Position numbers and translations under genes: made by a program. The notes under the pieces are model-generated. The model was not told the origin of the DNA, made no database searches, and was given only the letters and a program-made list of their open reading frames with translations. A DNA stretch of 64,000 nt, taken from Peribacillus sp. FSL E2-0218. Lineage in GTDB: Bacteria; Bacillota; Bacilli; Bacillales; DSM-1321. Positions 51,229 to 59,875 of the stretch are shown here, piece after piece (position 1 is the first letter of the stretch; each line of letters opens with the position of its first letter). The stretch lies in assembly GCF_037992945.1 (NCBI RefSeq), contig NZ_CP150304.1, positions 2,111,501 to 2,175,500 of the forward strand. Direction: 5' to 3'.

Positions 51229-52512
51229 ATGAAATCCATGAAAATTCTGCTATCCATTATATTGACAATGATGATACTAGCCGTCTCGGGCTGCAGTACG
51301 ATGCAACAGGAGGAAGAAGATGAACCACAATTAATTGCTAACAAATCAAATGGGAAAATGGCGTTTTGGGATAAACAGAAAAGAGGAGCGAATTTTATGA
51401 ATTCCACATCTTTACCCGAAAACTACAAAGCGGCGAAGGAGTTCAATATAGAATTTATTCGCTTGGCTCCGGATAAATGGGCAAAGGATCGTGACTTCCT
51501 GTTCAATGACAAGCCTGATGTTCATCCTGAAAGAGATTTTCTGATAGGTAGTGCAAATGAATACGAAGGGATCGTTGAGGAGGATTTTGCAGAGTTGGAG
51601 GCAGATCTCGATGCTGCGTATGAACGGGGATCAAAAGTTGTCCTGACAGTGCTTAGTCTTCCGGGCAACCGTTGGAGGCAGTTCAATCATTATGAAAATG
51701 ATGATCGTATTTGGAAAGATACTAAGTATCATGAACAATCTGCATCATTTTGGAGAGATCTTGCACAGAGATTGAAGAATCATCCGGCTGTGGTAGGCTA
51801 TAACCTGATTAATGAACCACATCCCGAAACAGCTACAGGTTTCGGTGATTTTTGGACAGAGGATTATCGGGAGTGGTATAACAATGTAGAACATACAGCA
51901 GCCGATTTAAATGAATTGTATAAAACGATCGTCGATTCTGTTCGAACGGTGGATAAAGAAACACCCATAATCCTTAATTCGGGTCTGTATGCAACGCCAT
52001 GGGCATTTGAATATTTAAAACCGATTAAGGACGATAAAGTTTTATATGCGTTCCATATGTATGAGCCATATGAAATGACCAGTCAAAATAAACGAAAAGG
52101 ATTTACCTATAAATATCCTGGGCCGGTAGTAGTGGGAGAAAGGCAAACGGAGAAAGTGTTTAACAAAAATGCATTAGAGGAATTTTTGGAACCTGTAACG
52201 AAATGGTCAAAACAAAACAACATACCAGCAAATCGAATTATCGTCGAAGAATTTGGCATAAATCGATTAGTGGAAGGCTCAGATAAATATATGGCTGACC
52301 TCATTTCAATTTTCAACCAATATGGATGGCATTGGGCCTTTTATGCATTCCGTGAAGATACGTGGGAAGGGATGGATTATCAACTCGGGAATCAGGCGCC
52401 AAATTGGAAATACTGGGAGGCGCTGGAGAATGGAGAAAAGCCAAACCGAGAAGAAATAGAAGTAAATAATCCGATTTGGAATGTGTTGAAAAAGGAATTA
52501 AAGGGAAATTAA
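51229..52512 (+). CDS. Lipoprotein GH5-type glycoside hydrolase
   Basis: 427 residues with a lipoprotein signal (lipobox VSGC, Cys22). It carries a GH5 (cellulase clan A) barrel: the acid/base Glu lies in YNLINEPHPE (about 192) and the nucleophile Glu in VEEFGIN (about 345), with ALYAFHMYEP-type and WHWAFYAFRED segments between and after. It would hydrolyse a beta-glucan, mannan or similar plant polymer at the cell surface. TAGGAG precedes the ATG. A two-component system follows after a terminator and may control it. Confidence 0.85.
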   Translation: MKSMKILLSIILTMMILAVSGCSTMQQEEEDEPQLIANKSNGKMAFWDKQKRGANFMNSTSLPENYKAAKEFNIEFIRLAPDKWAKDRDFLFNDKPDVHPERDFLIGSANEYEGIVEEDFAELEADLDAAYERGSKVVLTVLSLPGNRWRQFNHYENDDRIWKDTKYHEQSASFWRDLAQRLKNHPAVVGYNLINEPHPETATGFGDFWTEDYREWYNNVEHTAADLNELYKTIVDSVRTVDKETPIILNSGLYATPWAFEYLKPIKDDKVLYAFHMYEPYEMTSQNKRKGFTYKYPGPVVVGERQTEKVFNKNALEEFLEPVTKWSKQNNIPANRIIVEEFGINRLVEGSDKYMADLISIFNQYGWHWAFYAFREDTWEGMDYQLGNQAPNWKYWEALENGEKPNREEIEVNNPIWNVLKKELKGN

Positions 52513-52536
52513 CTTCGATTTGTAATAAAACATAAA

Positions 52537-52573
52537 AAAAAGTGAAGTCTTAATAATAAGGTTTCACTTTTTT
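52537..52573 (+). terminator. Terminator between GH5 and response-regulator genes
   Basis: A 10-bp stem, AAAAAGTGAA/TTCACTTTTT, with T-tract. Confidence 0.8.
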
Positions 52574-52595
52574 GATGGTATAAGGAGAGTTTTTA

Positions 52596-53243
52596 ATGAA
52601 TATTTTGATAGCTGATGATGAAAAACGATTGACAGACATATTGAAGACTTATTTTGAGAAGGAAGGATTCAATGTGTATGTTGCATACGATGGCGATGAG
52701 GCTCTGAGCCTCTTCTTTTCCCATAAAATCGATTTGGTTGTACTCGATTGGATGATGCCAAAATTAAACGGCATGGAAGTCTGTTCTGAAATAAAGAAAG
52801 TGAGCTTGGTGAAAGTGGTGATGCTTACAGCAAGATCATCCAATGATGATGAATTCCGTGCTCTGGATATTGGTGCCGATGAGTATATACGTAAACCATT
52901 TGACCCGCGAATTTTGATCATTAGAGTCAAAAAAATGCTTGGTTTGGAAAAAACAGTCAGAATCAGGGATTTAAAAATGGATTACCTGAAAATGAAAGTA
53001 TACAAAAATGGTAAAGAGGTCAAGCTCTCCAAAAAAGAGTTTGAGTTGCTGACATTTTTGTATAAAAATAAAGGTCAGATTTTGGCTCGTGATACGTTGT
53101 TATCAATGGTATGGGGGATGAGCTATATCGGCGAAGAAAGAACAGTCGACACTCACATCAATAGATTGCGCGACAAGATTGGTGCCGATAATATCCTCAC
53201 GCATAGGGGATTGGGGTATAGCTTTCATGATAAAGAGCAATAA
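52596..53243 (+). CDS. OmpR-family response regulator
   Basis: 215 residues. The receiver domain (1-112) has acidic ADDEK, phospho-acceptor Asp in VVLDWMMPKLNG (about 52), Thr in VMLTARS and Lys in YIRKPFD. The winged-helix DNA-binding domain is about 122-215 (LSKKEFELLTFLYKNKGQ; ERTVDTHINRLRDKIG). It overlaps the kinase gene by 17 bases and forms a cognate pair with it. Targets unknown; the GH5 gene upstream is a candidate. Confidence 0.92.
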   Translation: MNILIADDEKRLTDILKTYFEKEGFNVYVAYDGDEALSLFFSHKIDLVVLDWMMPKLNGMEVCSEIKKVSLVKVVMLTARSSNDDEFRALDIGADEYIRKPFDPRILIIRVKKMLGLEKTVRIRDLKMDYLKMKVYKNGKEVKLSKKEFELLTFLYKNKGQILARDTLLSMVWGMSYIGEERTVDTHINRLRDKIGADNILTHRGLGYSFHDKEQ

Positions 53244-54618
53244 AATAAGCATTAAGCTATTATCGATGGTCAGCATCATAATGGTTATCGTTTTCGGTGC
53301 TTCCTATTTATTGAACAACTATTTTCTATCTGATTATTATTTGTATAAGATGAAACAAAAACTTACATCAACTTATGATGAAATAAATGAAATGAGTATC
53401 AGTGAAATAAGGGAAATGAAAAGTTCCATTGAAAATATTAACAATGTCACGATTGTCGTCATCGAAAACAAAGGGAATATCGATGATTTGAATGAGCGGA
53501 TGCAATTTAGTCTATATAAAGAGAAAATTCCATTGAACAAGTTTTGGATGTCCGAGGATACATTAAAAAAAGTAAGCGAGGGCATTCCAGTCAAACAGCT
53601 TTATAACCAAGGGAAAATTAAATCCAGCTTGCTTACACTATTATATGAGCAGGAGGGACATCTGGTTTTAATCGGGGCAGTTATCGTCCATAACTCCGAT
53701 GCCATGAAAATTATCAATCAATTGTATTTTTACTCCATCGCTTTCGGGACCATCATTACGTTATTGTTGGTTGCCTATTATTCCAAAAAAATCATTACTC
53801 CATTGGAAAAGCTGAAAAGCGTGGCGAAAGATATTGCCAATTTGGACTTTAAACAAGTACATATAAAGTCAGGTGATGAAATTGAAGATCTATCTCACAT
53901 TATCAATGATATGAGCTGTCGCTTGAAAAATGCCCATCTGCAATTGGAACAGAAAAATCAAAATTTGAATTCCTTGGTATCTAACATATCCCATGAGGTG
54001 AAGACACCTTTATCATTAATACAAGCCTATACAGTTGGTATAAAGGATGGCTTAGATGATGGTACATATACGAATGTCATTCTAGAGCAGGTGAAGAATA
54101 CTTCTGATATGGTGGACCACTTAATTCTGCTTGCTAAAGTGCAGGCACTGGATATCAGCACGGAAACGTTTGATTTAAGAGCGTTTCTTCAACAGTTAAT
54201 TGTTCACTATAAAATCTTATTGAGTAATAAAGGCATGGAAGTGCGCGAGGACTTGGCTTCAGCCGGGAATTGCATGGTGAAAGCAGATAAAAGCCAAATG
54301 GATATCGTCTTCAAAAACCTCATTGCCAATGCGATTAAATATGGGGAAGAGGCTTTTATTTTCATAACTTTGAACAATGAACCCGACGGCAGTTTGAAAT
54401 TCGAAATAATAAATAAAACAACGATAGTTAAAAAAGAACATTTACAAAATATATGGAATTCTTTTTATGTTATAGAAGAATCGAGAAATAAAGAAATTTC
54501 CGGAACGGGTTTAGGCCTGGCAATAGTGGCCAATATATTGGCAAAAAATGATGTAAGATACGAAGCAACTTTAAAAGGAGAGAACATTCACTTTACGATC
54601 TGGTTTGAAACACAGTGA
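53227..54618 (+). CDS. Sensor histidine kinase with HAMP domain
   Basis: 463 residues from the ATG at 53227, which overlaps the response-regulator stop. Helix 1 is about 10-32, an extracytoplasmic sensor about 33-165, helix 2 about 167-187, HAMP about 188-240. The HisKA domain has phospho-His in NISHEVKTPLS (about 253), followed by HATPase_c with NLIANAIKYGE and GTGLGLAIV. The sensor domain has no family I recognise. It phosphorylates the preceding regulator. Confidence 0.92.
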   Translation: MIKSNKISIKLLSMVSIIMVIVFGASYLLNNYFLSDYYLYKMKQKLTSTYDEINEMSISEIREMKSSIENINNVTIVVIENKGNIDDLNERMQFSLYKEKIPLNKFWMSEDTLKKVSEGIPVKQLYNQGKIKSSLLTLLYEQEGHLVLIGAVIVHNSDAMKIINQLYFYSIAFGTIITLLLVAYYSKKIITPLEKLKSVAKDIANLDFKQVHIKSGDEIEDLSHIINDMSCRLKNAHLQLEQKNQNLNSLVSNISHEVKTPLSLIQAYTVGIKDGLDDGTYTNVILEQVKNTSDMVDHLILLAKVQALDISTETFDLRAFLQQLIVHYKILLSNKGMEVREDLASAGNCMVKADKSQMDIVFKNLIANAIKYGEEAFIFITLNNEPDGSLKFEIINKTTIVKKEHLQNIWNSFYVIEESRNKEISGTGLGLAIVANILAKNDVRYEATLKGENIHFTIWFETQ

Positions 54619-54641
54619 ATCATCACCACATTGGTGATACT

Positions 54642-55153
54642 TCAGTTTGTAGACAAGAGGGGGTTCGGAATTAAAAATTCCGAACCCCTTTTTAAATTAT
54701 CTTCGAATGTTCGCTGGATTTTAGAGATCAGGGCTCTACTAGCCCCCTTTGTTAGGAAAGTTTTGGACCTTGCCATGTCCAATTGGTAATCTTTTTTACA
54801 TTCATGGAAGCGAAAGTAAGCATCGCCTGCATCGACAATTTTCGCATAGACAGGTTTTACATCTTGATGATGACGCAGATGATCAGACCTTCCACATGTG
54901 TTTGCCAGATATGCCGTGTCCTTGATGAATTTTGCTGTTTGTACATCGTGATAAAGATGAGCAGGTTGCACAGGTGTGTTGGGGCGATTTGTACTCACGA
55001 TAGCCACCTTTATTCGTTATTGAGTAGGTTAATAGCGGACGTGAAGTCAATGGCAGCCTATATTTTTCCAACCAAATAGTTCCGTGGCACCAATTGATCT
55101 AACGTAATCATTTCAAGTTGATCTTGCTGAACAGAATTATGTTTAGAAGGCAT
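54642..55153 (-). pseudogene. Decayed IS1182-family transposase
   Basis: The N-terminus at 55153 (MPSKHNSVQQDQLEMITLDQ) is typical of IS1182 transposases. It runs into a stop (KI-stop-AAIDFT) where GAG has become TAG. The sequence then jumps, by a large internal deletion and frame change, to the Cys-rich region (GGYREYKSPQHTCATCSSLS) and a C-terminal frame with ISKIQRTFEDNLKRGSEF. About 510 bases remain of a gene normally near 1.4 kb. Confidence 0.75.
54660..54694. terminator. Terminator after the kinase gene
   Basis: A perfect 13-bp stem, GGGGTTCGGAATT/AATTCCGAACCCC, followed by TTTTT. It overlaps the 3' end of the transposase remnant on the other strand. Confidence 0.8.
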
Positions 55154-55237
55154 CCTCATCACCTCAAGTTTTAATCCTCCTATTTTAAAACAAAAATGAC
55201 TCGAGGTAAAAGGGTTCCATCTAAAGGTAAAACAAAG

Positions 55238-55362
55238 TTGATTGGAACGGAAGGTACGAGACTCCTGCGGGAAAAGCGCGTCTAGGGGAGACACCGTAGG
55301 CGTAATGCGCCGAGGAGGCTTCCCGACCGCCCGCGGAAAGCGAGTGCCTGGAGTGGAAAGCT
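55238..55362. repeat. Bacillus-type interspersed GC-rich repeat
   Basis: A block with GGAACGGAAGGTACGAGACT, CTCCTGCGGGAAAAGCG, CGAGGAGGCTTCCCGACCG and CCCGCGGAAAGCGAGTGCC. This order of motifs is a widespread intergenic repeat in Bacillus relatives. Internal inverted segments (GCGGG/CCCGC, GGCG/CGCC) imply a folded RNA or DNA. It is much richer in G+C than its surroundings. Confidence 0.7.
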
Positions 55363-55495
55363 CGTCAACATTGGTGATGCTTTTTTTTGTCATAATTCTG
55401 TGACATATCGGAGGTACTATATACATCATAAATGAAATGTCATTTATTTATTAAATCCGACGATCGAAATAAAGGAATGAAAGGGTGGGGGAACT

Positions 55496-56380
55496 GTGAG
55501 AAGAGCGAGAGTAGGGAAAATTATTATTTTTACTTTAATATTGATAGCAGCTCTGAAAGTAACAAAACATTTTGACATAAACTCGGTTTCTACAGAAAAA
55601 ATGATGGAAATTCAAAAAGTGGTAGATGAAACAAGTGTCGGGAAAATACAAGTGGATTGGAAAGAGGTAGCTGCCATTGCAAGTGTGGAATATGGAATAG
55701 ACGCAATGTCAACGGCCGAATTAGAAAAGACGACAAACCTATTCATGGAGAAGAGGAAGAACCAATACCGATTGAAGGAAATGGATGAAGTGTATGAAGC
55801 ACTGGGTTATGATGCAAAACAAAAAAAGGAAGTTAAAGCTTATTTGAAGCATTTAGATGCTGTGATTGATTTTTCAATGAAAAAAGAAGATAGCGTGCAA
55901 ATGAATTTCATTTCAAGCTTAAAGGAGGGAGCCATAGAAAATTATAAAGAGTATGGCATTTTGCCTTCTATTACAATTGCACAAGCTATTTTAGAATCAG
56001 GTTGGGGAAAATCGGATTTGTCAGTGAAGTATAACAATATCTTCGGGATAAAAAGTTATAACTGGGATGGAGAGTCGGCCAATATTAGGACGAGCGAATT
56101 TCTTGATGAGGAAATTCAAGCGGATTTTAGAGTGTATGATACGATTTCCGATTCACTCAAGGATCATTCAGTCTTTTTAACAGAAAATCCCCGATATGAA
56201 AAGCATGGTTTATTTTCTTCTAAAACGTATATCGAGCAGGCAACAGCTCTTCAGAAAGCGGGGTATAGTACAAAAGAAAATGAAGCCGGAAAGAAAATAT
56301 ATAGTGAGTTATTAATAGAATTGATTAGGCAGTATCAATTACAAGTGATGGATAGTGAAGCGCATCTTAAATATGGTTAA
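55496..56380 (+). CDS. Peptidoglycan hydrolase, glucosaminidase domain
   Basis: 294 residues from a GTG start (GGGTGGGGG upstream). The N-terminal membrane anchor or signal is about 9-20 and short. A helical spacer (about 40-130) follows. The catalytic domain is about 140-285, with ILPSITIAQAILESGWGKS (Glu is the likely acid) and NNIFGIKSYNWDGESANIRT, as in FlgJ/Auto-type N-acetylglucosaminidases. It cleaves cell-wall glycan. Single-gene unit. Confidence 0.87.
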   Translation: MRRARVGKIIIFTLILIAALKVTKHFDINSVSTEKMMEIQKVVDETSVGKIQVDWKEVAAIASVEYGIDAMSTAELEKTTNLFMEKRKNQYRLKEMDEVYEALGYDAKQKKEVKAYLKHLDAVIDFSMKKEDSVQMNFISSLKEGAIENYKEYGILPSITIAQAILESGWGKSDLSVKYNNIFGIKSYNWDGESANIRTSEFLDEEIQADFRVYDTISDSLKDHSVFLTENPRYEKHGLFSSKTYIEQATALQKAGYSTKENEAGKKIYSELLIELIRQYQLQVMDSEAHLKYG

Positions 56381-56466
56381 TGTGTAAGCGTATGTAGTGA
56401 TAGGTAAATCTGTAACGCGAAAAATCAAAAAGCGTTTTTGTCGGTATCTGAAGGGGCGGGGTGACC

Positions 56467-56571
56467 ATGAAAAAATTACTGGTCGATCTTTTTTCAAATG
56501 CCAGGGGAGGACTTACTGGTGCGTGGGACTTCATCCGGAACAAACCTGTCCGTCCCTTGTATGCTAGTTAG
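56467..56571 (+). CDS. Possible 34-residue protein
   Basis: GGGGTGACC precedes an ATG that encodes MKKLLVDLFSNARGGLTGAW and ends in RNKPVRPLYAS. No family recognised. It lies between the hydrolase gene and another short hydrophilic gene, in the same direction. Confidence 0.3.
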   Translation: MKKLLVDLFSNARGGLTGAWDFIRNKPVRPLYAS

Positions 56572-56661
56572 CGATGTGCCACATCGATGGTGAGGGTATA
56601 AAATTGGGAGGCAGGAGTATGCTAATATACGTAAATAAGCTGCCGCGGGAGGTGAATCAGT

Positions 56662-56787
56662 ATGAGCAATGCTGCAAGAGGTTCCAAAAAAAATAAACCA
56701 AATGATGCAAACCATGTGAATGCCGAGACGAAAGCAAATCAGAGACGAAATTCAGAAAAGAATAACCAAGACAATAAGGATAAGTAA
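56662..56787 (+). CDS. Short hydrophilic protein (41 residues)
   Basis: GGGAGGTGA precedes the ATG. The product, beginning MSNAARGSKKNKPNDANHVN, has almost no hydrophobic residues and is rich in Asn, Lys and Asp. Such peptides resemble small spore or stress proteins of Bacillus (for example DUF3941-type), but I cannot assign a family. A terminator-like hairpin follows at 56861. Confidence 0.5.
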   Translation: MSNAARGSKKNKPNDANHVNAETKANQRRNSEKNNQDNKDK

Positions 56788-56860
56788 GCATATTGGGAGG
56801 CTTCAGTAGCGACTGCTTTTTTGAACCAAAAAATTGCATCTCATATAGAATTTTTTTCTA

Positions 56861-56893
56861 GAGAACTGATAGATCGACATCGGTTCTCTTTTA
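56861..56893 (+). terminator. Intrinsic terminator
   Basis: GAGAACTGAT pairs with ATCGGTTCTC (one wobble), followed by TTTTATT. The rest of 56894-57225 holds only a minor hairpin, GAACCCA/TGGGTTC (57098-57118), and no gene I can support. Confidence 0.65.
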
Positions 56894-57225
56894 TTAATTC
56901 ATCACTTGAAAAAGAAGGTCATTTCTTTGCGTAAAATATCTAGGGTAATTACGATGATTAACCCGTTAATAAAAATATACAAAATACGGAAATCGTGAAC
57001 GGAGACATAATAATTATATATTCATAAATAGACCTCGTCAGAATACATTTTTTCTTATACCACAAAAAGGTAGCTAAACTGTTTTCCTTGAATAAGAACC
57101 CAATTTCCCATATGGGTTCAATTCAAGATCGGGCCTGGGTAACCAGCCTTGTCTGTATGATGCTCTTCAATGCTTAGATCATGACAACTTTTAAAACATT
57201 AGGCAAGCTTCATCTGCAGCTTGGG

Positions 57226-58104
57226 CTAATTTGAAATACCCCTCATATTAAATTTCTTTCTGTATTGAATGGGGGAATAACGCTTATGCTCTTTAAATCT
57301 CCTAATGAAATAACTGAAATTCTCAAAACCGACCATAAAAGAAATATCCAAGACTTTTAAATCACTGCTTTTTAGCAACTCGGCCGCTTTTTCACATCGA
57401 TATTCATTTATATACGTTATGGGCGTTTTACCGATTGCCTGATGAAAATATTTTGAAAAATAATTTTTATTCATATTTAATAGTGAGGCTAAGTCTTCAA
57501 GCAATATTTTTTTATCGTAATGATCCTGGATATAGGTGATTACTTTTTTTATGTTTTCCTGTTTTTCTTTTACGTTTGTTTGTAATTCCCAAAAAAGCTT
57601 TCGCTCAAAAAGCGCTAAAATAATTTCCAGTAACATGATTTTAATACTTAATGCAGATAATTCCATTGCAATGTGATTAGTTTTAATAATGGTTATTAAC
57701 TTATCAACGATATATTTCGTTAACGGCCCGTCAATTTGAGTGGAAGAAGGGAACCGTAAATACCCCTTAGTTATAGGTGTGATAATGGAATTTTGGCTGG
57801 TATCCGGATAGTCAAAATTCAATATTTGCGGATGAAATACGATAGCATGATGAATCGAGGGACCGGTTGACGTAATTTGGTGCAAGTCACCGGAATTAAT
57901 GAAAATAAACTGTCCCTTCACAACCTCTACCATATCCGAATTTACCGTAACTTCAATAACACCTTCCTCAACAAAGATAAATTCCAATTCCTCATGCCAA
58001 TGATAGCCTACATGATAATCCCGTTCTCTGACCTTACTGTATATATGCAAGGGAAATGATGCAGTACCATGAGCGGAGTTTTCTTTTAAAGCTGACTTTT
58101 TCAT
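57226..58104 (-). CDS. AraC-family regulator of the sucrose-type operon
   Basis: 292 residues: an N-terminal AraC cupin (about 15-110; GYHWHEELEFIFVEEGVIEV) and C-terminal double helix-turn-helix (about 185-285; LEDLASLLNMNKNYFSKYFHQ and VLDISFMVGFENFSYFIRRFK). It is divergent from the GH13-PTS-GH32-fructokinase operon with 113 bases between, so it is probably its activator. Sucrose PTS operons in Bacillus are more often controlled by antiterminators (SacT/SacY) or LacI types, so AraC control is notable. Confidence 0.88.
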   Translation of the reverse strand: MKKSALKENSAHGTASFPLHIYSKVRERDYHVGYHWHEELEFIFVEEGVIEVTVNSDMVEVVKGQFIFINSGDLHQITSTGPSIHHAIVFHPQILNFDYPDTSQNSIITPITKGYLRFPSSTQIDGPLTKYIVDKLITIIKTNHIAMELSALSIKIMLLEIILALFERKLFWELQTNVKEKQENIKKVITYIQDHYDKKILLEDLASLLNMNKNYFSKYFHQAIGKTPITYINEYRCEKAAELLKSSDLKVLDISFMVGFENFSYFIRRFKEHKRYSPIQYRKKFNMRGISN

Positions 58105-58187
58105 ATTACATCCCCTAAAGTGAAAATAGTGTTATTTCTTTTGAAAAAAGTGCAAGAAGTAATTATGTATAATCATTATACTTAAAA

Positions 58188-58202
58188 TGTAAGCGCATTA
58201 CA
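58188..58202 (+). promoter_or_regulatory. cre-like catabolite repression site
   Basis: TGTAAGCGCATTACA, a near-palindrome resembling the CcpA cre consensus, lies 16 bases before the GH13 start, in the leader. Glucose repression of the operon is plausible. Confidence 0.55.
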
Positions 58203-58217
58203 AAGGGGAGAAAAAAA

Positions 58218-59870
58218 GTGAAAGAAAATCAACAAAAGTGGTGGCATAAAAGTGTCATTTATCAAATCTATCCTCGAAGCTTTTATGATAGTAACGGTGA
58301 CGGAATTGGCGATATAGAAGGGATCATACTCAAATTAGATTATTTGGAAAAATTGGGGATCGATGTTATTTGGCTGAGCCCCGTTTATGAATCTCCCAAT
58401 GTAGATAATGGTTACGATATTAGTGATTACTATTGCATTTTATCTGAATTCGGCACGATGCAAAATATGAATGAATTGCTACTGGAAAGTGAAAAAAGAG
58501 GTATAAAAATCATTATGGATCTAGTAGTGAACCACACTTCAGATCAGCATCCTTGGTTCGTTGAAGCGAAAAAATCCAAAAATAATCCAAAAAGAGATTA
58601 CTACATTTGGCGCGATCCGGTGAATGGTCAGGAGCCAAATGAACTAAAATCCAATTTTGGTGGATCAGCTTGGGAATATGATGAAAATACAAACCAGTAT
58701 TATTTACATTTCTATAGCAAACAGCAACCTGATTTGAATTGGGAGAATGCAGAAATGAGAAATAGTATATGGGACATGATGAATTTCTGGATAGATAAAG
58801 GCATAAGTGGCTTCCGCATGGATGTAATCGATTTAATCGGGAAAGACCCTGATCATCTAATAAAAGAAAACGGTTCCAAATTACATGATTATTTGCAAGA
58901 CATGTATAGAAATACTTTCGGAAACCATGATTTACTCACAGTCGGGGAAACATGGGGAGTCACAACGGAGAATGCTAAATTATACTCTGATCCTAAAAGA
59001 AAAGAATTAAATATGGTCTTTCAATTTGAACATATGCAATTAGATAAGGTACCAGGGAAACAAAGATGGGATTTAAGGAAGTTGGAATTAGTAGAGTTAA
59101 AAAACGTGTTAAGTAAATGGCAATACGCTCTTGATCAAGAGGGGTGGAATAGCCTATTTTGGAATAATCATGACTTACCGCGGATTGTCTCCAGATGGGG
59201 GAATGACCGTGAATATAGGGTAGAGTCAGCAAAAATGTTGGCAACGCTTTTACACGGTATGAAAGGTACTCCGTATATTTATCAAGGTGAGGAAATTGGC
59301 ATGACTAATGCAGCTTTTACCTCCATTGAAGATTATATTGACATTGAAACTCAAAATATCTATAAAGAACGAATGGCTGCAGGTTTTAATGAAGAAGAAA
59401 TAATGAAATCGTTTTATATGAAAGCAAGAGACAATGCCAGGACCCCGATGCAGTGGTCTGATGACAAGCATGCAGGTTTTTCCGAAGGTAAACCATGGAT
59501 GAAAGTCAATCCTAATTACACTTCTATTAATGTTGAAAACGCCCTAAATGATTCAAATTCCATCTTCTTTCACTATCAACAACTAATTAAGCTGAGGAAG
59601 CACAATAATACGCTTGTGTATGGATCTTATAAGCTTCTTGATTCCGAGGATAAAAGTATTTATGCGTATGAACGGATTTTAAAGAATAAGAAGCTCTTAA
59701 TTGTTTGTAACTTTTATGAGCATGAAAAAGAGTTTTGCTATCCGATTACTCATCAATCAGAAGTAGAAATATTAATAAGTAATTATATTGACTCTGGTTC
59801 AGATATCAAGAATATAAAGTTACGGCCGTATGAGGCAATTATCTATGAAATAAGTGAAGGGGAGGCTTGA
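58218..59870 (+). CDS. GH13 alpha-glucosidase of the PTS sugar operon
   Basis: A 550-residue cytoplasmic GH13 enzyme of the oligo-1,6-glucosidase/trehalose-6-phosphate hydrolase group. Nucleophile Asp202 lies in GFRMDVID, acid/base Glu244 in TVGETWG and Asp319 in WNNHDLPR. Val after the nucleophile suggests alpha-1,6 or broad specificity. It overlaps the region just before the PTS gene, so it is co-translated with it. The substrate may be a PTS-phosphorylated or free sucrose isomer such as isomaltulose, or sucrose itself. It is related to but distinct from the GH13 gene at 26596. Confidence 0.88.
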   Translation: MKENQQKWWHKSVIYQIYPRSFYDSNGDGIGDIEGIILKLDYLEKLGIDVIWLSPVYESPNVDNGYDISDYYCILSEFGTMQNMNELLLESEKRGIKIIMDLVVNHTSDQHPWFVEAKKSKNNPKRDYYIWRDPVNGQEPNELKSNFGGSAWEYDENTNQYYLHFYSKQQPDLNWENAEMRNSIWDMMNFWIDKGISGFRMDVIDLIGKDPDHLIKENGSKLHDYLQDMYRNTFGNHDLLTVGETWGVTTENAKLYSDPKRKELNMVFQFEHMQLDKVPGKQRWDLRKLELVELKNVLSKWQYALDQEGWNSLFWNNHDLPRIVSRWGNDREYRVESAKMLATLLHGMKGTPYIYQGEEIGMTNAAFTSIEDYIDIETQNIYKERMAAGFNEEEIMKSFYMKARDNARTPMQWSDDKHAGFSEGKPWMKVNPNYTSINVENALNDSNSIFFHYQQLIKLRKHNNTLVYGSYKLLDSEDKSIYAYERILKNKKLLIVCNFYEHEKEFCYPITHQSEVEILISNYIDSGSDIKNIKLRPYEAIIYEISEGEA

Positions 59871-59875
59871 AGAAA

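Noticed and set aside
54883..55429. Several overlapping minus-strand frames as separate genes
   Set aside because: They are pieces of one decayed IS1182 transposase plus the GC-rich repeat, not independent genes.
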